This document shows, one piece after another, positions 60,058 to 64,000 of a DNA stretch of 64,000 nucleotides. Below the pieces are notes generated by a model, which did no database searches, had not been told where the DNA came from, and saw only the letters and a program-made list of their open reading frames with translations. The DNA lies in assembly GCA_020746875.1 (NCBI GenBank), contig JAGTJL010000033.1:1-64000 (forward strand), given 5' to 3'. The DNA comes from Rhexocercosporidium sp. MPI-PUGE-AT-0058 (lineage: Eukaryota > Ascomycota > Leotiomycetes > Helotiales). Position 1 is the first letter of the stretch; each line of letters opens with the position of its first letter. Position numbers and translations under genes: made by a program.

Positions 60058-61247
60058 TATGCCTTCGAAATAAGCTGAAAGCTTAGAGAGAAGGTTCTTC
60101 GACAAGAAGAGAGGGGGCGGGCTTCGGCGATTCTTCGATCCAGCCTTGGCGTTTTTCCGAACGTGGTTCGCGTGGTGTCTTATAAATCGGCGGAAATATA
60201 ATCCCTATTAATCCGTGATGTTTTGTTTCATCCAGATCGCCGTAAGTATAATCCGTCCCGTACTTGAAGTCGGGTTTCGATGGTAGATCCGGTTTTCCTT
60301 TGCGCATTGTCCTCACATGTTTTGCTTATTAGTATATGATACCAGTTACCAAACGGAGACGCATTCTGTAACAGAATTATGTCTTCTCCTAAGATATATA
60401 TTTTGTATGCAAGCTGTTTCTTTCTATAATTTTGGCTTTTCAGGGTTCACCGTCCACTTGTTTGATCCTAACTGTTGACAATTCGGGTATGGTACGATTT
60501 GGTTGCTATATAAGCATGCGTATTATATTAGGGACACGTAGTAGTATTACTAGAATGTAACTCACTTGCCACCAATCGAACAGCTCCACTGCCTTTAGAT
60601 GCGCCTGATTTGCCTACCGTATTGCGAAACACTAACCTGCTGTTCTCAGCCGTCACGTGCCCGTTTCGGTGGGCGCGTTGCTGTCCGTGCGCTATGCCTG
60701 AAACTTTGTTGATTTCATCCACTTAACAACTTATCAACCGCTCATTCTAACGTTTCTTACTTAAATTCCAATAAGCTGAGCGATTTCGAAGGCTTCGTGT
60801 GAGCCGCGGGCGAGCACCCACGTTCTTCGAAGAGAGAGAGAGCGCGGGGACTTTGGTGTGGCGGTTTGTTTAGTCATTTCTTATGTAATCTTAAATGCTG
60901 TGGCGCATAGATGCTGTGGCTCGTAAGCTGCTGGCTTCGCCTCGTCGTTTCCAACACCCTGCTGTTTCACTGGTAATGTACGCTGCGCACGCCGAGGCAC
61001 TGAAACATGCCAGGGAACGAGTGGTTGAATAAGAAAAGAGGGTTGTTCTGCCTGACATATGAGGGGTAATTACGTCAACGACTCACAAAGGTTAAGCTAA
61101 GACGGGAAGCTTTGTGCCAGGGCACGGGCCACCACGAATCATGCCGATATTCCACCAAGATCATATTCAATATTGGAGACGTGTTTGTGCCTACAACTGG
61201 AATAGCTGACAAGTGCTGGTCCTTGGCGGCAGCAAACTTTGTGCAAA
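60058..61247. repeat. Repeated blocks between HET genes A and B
   Basis: The block at 60,058-60,110 (GCCTTCGAAATAAGCTGAAA, then GGTTCTTCGACAAGAAGAGA) repeats the sequence before gene A. Bases 60,718-60,970 hold CGAAGGCTTCGTGTGAGCCG, GTTCTTCGAAGAGAGAGAGA and CGTAAGCTGCTGGCTTCGCC, matching the upstream region of gene A and, for the first part, 63,226-63,345. Short frames inside (for example 60,083-60,316 on the minus strand) have no recognisable domain. The repeats fit duplication of HET genes with their promoters. Confidence 0.6.
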
Positions 61248-63035
61248 ATGGAATTGCAACCAAGTACTCTGCGGTCATATAAATACCAGTCTCTCCCCGC
61301 CTGTTCGTCCTTTCGAATCCTCGAGCTTCTCGCGGGCCAGGTTGAAGATGAGATATCGATTCGATTGCACCTCGCAGACTGGAAAAGCCCTCCTCCTTAC
61401 GAAGCCATTTCTTACGCGTGGGGCAGTATGAAAGTCAAAGTCGATATTCTCTGTTACGGTTCAACTTTAAGAATCACGCCTAACCTCCGACATGCGCTTC
61501 TTAAAATGCGTCGAAAAGACTCATCAAGATACCTCTGGGCTGATGCAGTGTGCATCAATCAAGAAGACATTTCGGAGAGAGGCCATCAAGTCAACATTAT
61601 GATAAAAATATATCAGAATGCTAGTAGAGTCTTAGTATGGCTTGGGTCGGATGAATATGGGCATGCGGAAAGAGCCATGGCGGCAGTGGATGAGATCAGC
61701 AATGTATGCTGCCAGGAGTCGAAGATTCTGGTCCCCGATTTGAGGATGGTGGAGGACTTGGGTTCCCTGGTTACTACCCAATTCAAGAACCTGGAATGCA
61801 ACAGTCCAGGTTCTTGGTATTCGGTTTCCTGGCTGTTCTCTCGAAAGTGGTTTAGTCGAATTTGGGTATTTCAGGAAGTGAACGCCGGCCCAGAGGTATT
61901 GGTAATGTGTGGTGAATCTGAAATCAGCTGGGATGCAGTCGCCATGGCTGCATATTACATACGAACCTTCCCAGAGCTATACAACTCCAACAGCTTGCCG
62001 CAAAGCTTTTACGAAAATGCGACATACATGCGCACTTTCTTTGACGATAATGATAGCATACTCCACTTGTTACATATCGCCAGGCGTCTCCATTGTCATG
62101 ATCCTCGGGACAGAGTATATGCCATGCTTGGAATGTCTATATTCACCACTCTTGATCCACCTATCCAAGCAAATTACGTCAAATCAAAGTTGGATGTTTA
62201 TCAAGAGGTCGCAGAGGTATACTTCAAGCACTATTCGAATCTCGATATACTGTCCTTAGTTCAGCATGATCAATCATTGGATGATGACTTGCCGTCTTGG
62301 GTTCCATTTTGGGACCAGGGCATGCGACGAAATGTTATTCTGGATGAGCTGTCCCCGCGAAAGCAGATTATGAGTCTCAATATTCCCAACACTGTTTCAA
62401 TTGACCCTCAGGCTCGGGTTTTGACGGTCACCGGGTTCACATTTGACACCATCACTGCATCCGAAGAAGTAAACAGCCAGGAGTGGTATCTTTCACCTAG
62501 TGATAACATGGATCTTCATCCTGTTTTACAATTTTGGATGAGAAACTACAAATCTGCTGCTCGATATGTAACGGGTGAACTGGTAACTGATGTTTTTGTG
62601 AAGGTTCTCACGGCAGGTTTAGACTACAAGGGGGCCGAACCAGTGACTGGCACAAGAGGGATTCAAACCGACTTCAATGAATTCATGCTCCATCTCCTTG
62701 AACGAGCGGGCGAGAACGCGGGCTTATATACACAAGTGCGACAGAAAAGTGGTTATGGGAATGCGTTATCTTTCCGACATCGAGCTGCTCAACTTGGTTG
62801 GAACCGTTCATTTTTCGCGACTTCGAAGGGCTATCTAGGCCTCGGACCGAATACCTTGCGAGTAGGAGATGCGGTCACTATCTTGCGTGGTGGAGCTATG
62901 CCTTACATCCAACGAGCAAAGAATGGTCACCATCAGCTTGTTGGAGAGGCTTATGTACATGGCATAATGGAAGTTGAACTTACTAAACAGTGGAGGAATA
63001 GGCAGCTGAAGGAAGAGATCTTTGAAATTCGTTGA
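61248..63035 (+). CDS. HET-domain heterokaryon-incompatibility protein B
   Basis: Single-exon 595-residue protein from the first ATG. The HET domain lies at about residues 45-190: YEAISYAWGS, LRHALLKMRRKDSSRYLWAD, AVCINQEDISERGHQV, MIKIYQNASRVLVWLG, and WFSRIWVFQEV. The region after it (CHDPRDRVYAMLGM, then ADxxDL-like SLVQHD and LPSWVPFWD) and the C-terminal LRVGDAVTILRGGAMPYIQR and VGEAYVHGIMEGE-like end (here VHGIMEVEL) are typical of the HET-6-like subfamily. No stop or frameshift was seen. It is a different HET subfamily from gene A, with which it shares upstream repeats. It probably acts in allorecognition; the partner is unknown. Confidence 0.9.
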   Translation: MELQPSTLRSYKYQSLPACSSFRILELLAGQVEDEISIRLHLADWKSPPPYEAISYAWGSMKVKVDILCYGSTLRITPNLRHALLKMRRKDSSRYLWADAVCINQEDISERGHQVNIMIKIYQNASRVLVWLGSDEYGHAERAMAAVDEISNVCCQESKILVPDLRMVEDLGSLVTTQFKNLECNSPGSWYSVSWLFSRKWFSRIWVFQEVNAGPEVLVMCGESEISWDAVAMAAYYIRTFPELYNSNSLPQSFYENATYMRTFFDDNDSILHLLHIARRLHCHDPRDRVYAMLGMSIFTTLDPPIQANYVKSKLDVYQEVAEVYFKHYSNLDILSLVQHDQSLDDDLPSWVPFWDQGMRRNVILDELSPRKQIMSLNIPNTVSIDPQARVLTVTGFTFDTITASEEVNSQEWYLSPSDNMDLHPVLQFWMRNYKSAARYVTGELVTDVFVKVLTAGLDYKGAEPVTGTRGIQTDFNEFMLHLLERAGENAGLYTQVRQKSGYGNALSFRHRAAQLGWNRSFFATSKGYLGLGPNTLRVGDAVTILRGGAMPYIQRAKNGHHQLVGEAYVHGIMEVELTKQWRNRQLKEEIFEIR

Positions 63036-63876
63036 TAGAGATTTATCACTGCACAGTTGTTGGAGAAAGTTTGATATGAAGCACCATTAGAAGACCATCG
63101 TCGATTCAACAAGGAAACCTGTTTGAATGGTTGTGGCTACTTCTAGAGACATGACAAATTGTGAATCACTGAAAGATCTACAATATTAAGAAAGTTATTT
63201 GTTTATAAGAAACTTTGTCGATATCGTCCACTCAGCACTTGCCAACCGTCATTCTGACGCCTTTTAACATTATTCCAGCTCCAATATTTTCTAATCAATT
63301 TCGAAGGCTTCGTGTGAGCCGCAGGCGAGCACCCATGTTTCTTTTGTCCGAGACCCTCATAAGTTTTGTGGCTGCTGTGGCGCGCAAACAGCTGCAGGAC
63401 TGCCAGGCGGTTCGGTACTTCTGATGGACGGAACTAACGAATCTCGGCTGCAAGGGACGGACCCCGCACTTCCCGCAAAGCTTTGGTAATTTCGCCGTAG
63501 TTTCGCCGTAGCTTGCTTAAATGTCAGCCTGAGACTTAAGGCTGGAAATTCGACAATAAATGGATGATCGAAGGTAGATTGTGTCCTGAATTTCTTTTTT
63601 ATAATTCAATTCCCAGACTTCTTTAGCTTCCGTCTTAGCAACAAGGAGCTATTATGCTCATGACTTCCAGCATTCCTACGGTGAGCTTGAGCGACTGGGT
63701 CGGGCTTGCGCGCTTCCAGCCATGTACAACGATGCTATTCCCGCGAGGCTGCCGCCCAGCCGAGTGCGCCAGCCTCAACCCATCATGAAGTCTTCACCCT
63801 TCGCATCTATGCCAACTTAACGGCTCAACTACTACCGAGAGCCCTCCTCCTCACGATCCTCGAACCTAGTCGAATA
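63036..63876 (+). promoter_or_regulatory. Composite leader of the third HET gene
   Basis: Bases 63,226-63,345 repeat the block CGAAGGCTTCGTGTGAGCCG..GGCGAGCACCCA seen at 60,786-60,825. From about 63,560 the sequence aligns with the leader of the NLR at 38,311. Two different duplicated upstream units therefore meet here. No separate gene. Confidence 0.55.
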
Positions 63877-64000
63877 ATGCGTCTGCTACAGTACAACGAC
63901 GATGGCGATTTCAGCCTGACCGAGTTCTTCGAAGGCGATATACCCACGAAGTATGCTATACTTTCGCACAGATAGGGAGCAGCGGAGGTCACTTTTAAGG
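63877..64000 (+). pseudogene. Start of a third HET gene, broken, cut by window edge
   Basis: The ATG at 63,877 opens MRLLQYNDDGDFSLTEFFEG, then YAILSH, nearly identical to the HET start at 38,311. At 63,973-63,975 the conserved Trp of the HTWG motif is TAG, which ends the frame after 32 codons. The frame resumes in register beyond it (AAEVTFK, as in EEEVTFRD). TGG to TAG is a G-to-A change whose complementary strand reads CCA to CTA, compatible with RIP. The rest lies outside the window. Confidence 0.75.

Noticed and set aside
60083..60316. 77-codon minus-strand frame between HET genes
   Set aside because: It overlaps the repeated flank block, and the other copies of the block do not keep the frame.
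1..64000. CRISPR arrays, tRNA or rRNA genes, bacterial-type operons
   Set aside because: None seen. Regular direct repeats present are the TPR array, the minisatellite and transposon-derived blocks, and the gene structure is eukaryotic with short introns.

Overview
This window looks like a repeat-rich accessory region of a filamentous ascomycete (Pezizomycotina). The support is short GT-AG introns with CTAAC/CTGAC branch sites, HET-domain and NOD-like receptor (NLR) genes, DUF3435 and DUF3723 families, and a very AT-rich desert of the kind made by repeat-induced point mutation (RIP, CpA to TpA). No housekeeping gene, tRNA, rRNA or CRISPR array was recognised. Class and species cannot be settled from the sequence.

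Bases 1-20,670 are the AT-rich desert. Two Ty3/Gypsy copies lie head to head as a giant inverted repeat (arm 1 on the minus strand and running off the left edge, arm 2 on the plus strand). A fossil piggyBac terminus sits at the centre. A Ty1/Copia copy follows at about 15.3-19 kb. Two related miniature inverted-repeat elements, each between 8-bp direct repeats, are inserted in the desert. All reading frames there are destroyed.

Composition changes abruptly at about 20,670. Bases 20.7-24.7 kb hold a small internally repeated ORF and an intact-looking five-exon DUF3435 tyrosine recombinase, the family that contains the captains of Starship giant transposons. Next come a DUF3723 gene (broken), a hAT transposon, a truncated Helitron, a five-exon secreted cysteine-rich protein, an element with about 185-bp inverted repeats and a mariner relic (25.5-37.7 kb).

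Bases 38-64 kb are a self/non-self recognition cluster. It contains a HET/NB-ARC/TPR/ZZ-finger NLR with three nonsense codons, an intact PNP/NACHT/ankyrin NLR, a convergent PNP/NACHT paralogue lacking ankyrins, two full-length HET genes, and the start of a third HET gene that is broken at the window edge. Between them are a degraded 2.2-kb piggyBac bounded by TTAA, a 0.47-kb MITE, a 15-bp minisatellite, a MADS-like fragment and a possible GPI-protein relic.

The strongest overall hypothesis is that the captain-like recombinase, DUF3723 gene and NLR/HET genes are cargo of one Starship, or of nested or decayed ones, whose left edge lies near 20.7 kb and whose right edge lies beyond the window. 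RIP seems to have acted on the repetitive immune-receptor genes as well as on the transposons. Domain calls come from reading translations by eye. No database search was possible.
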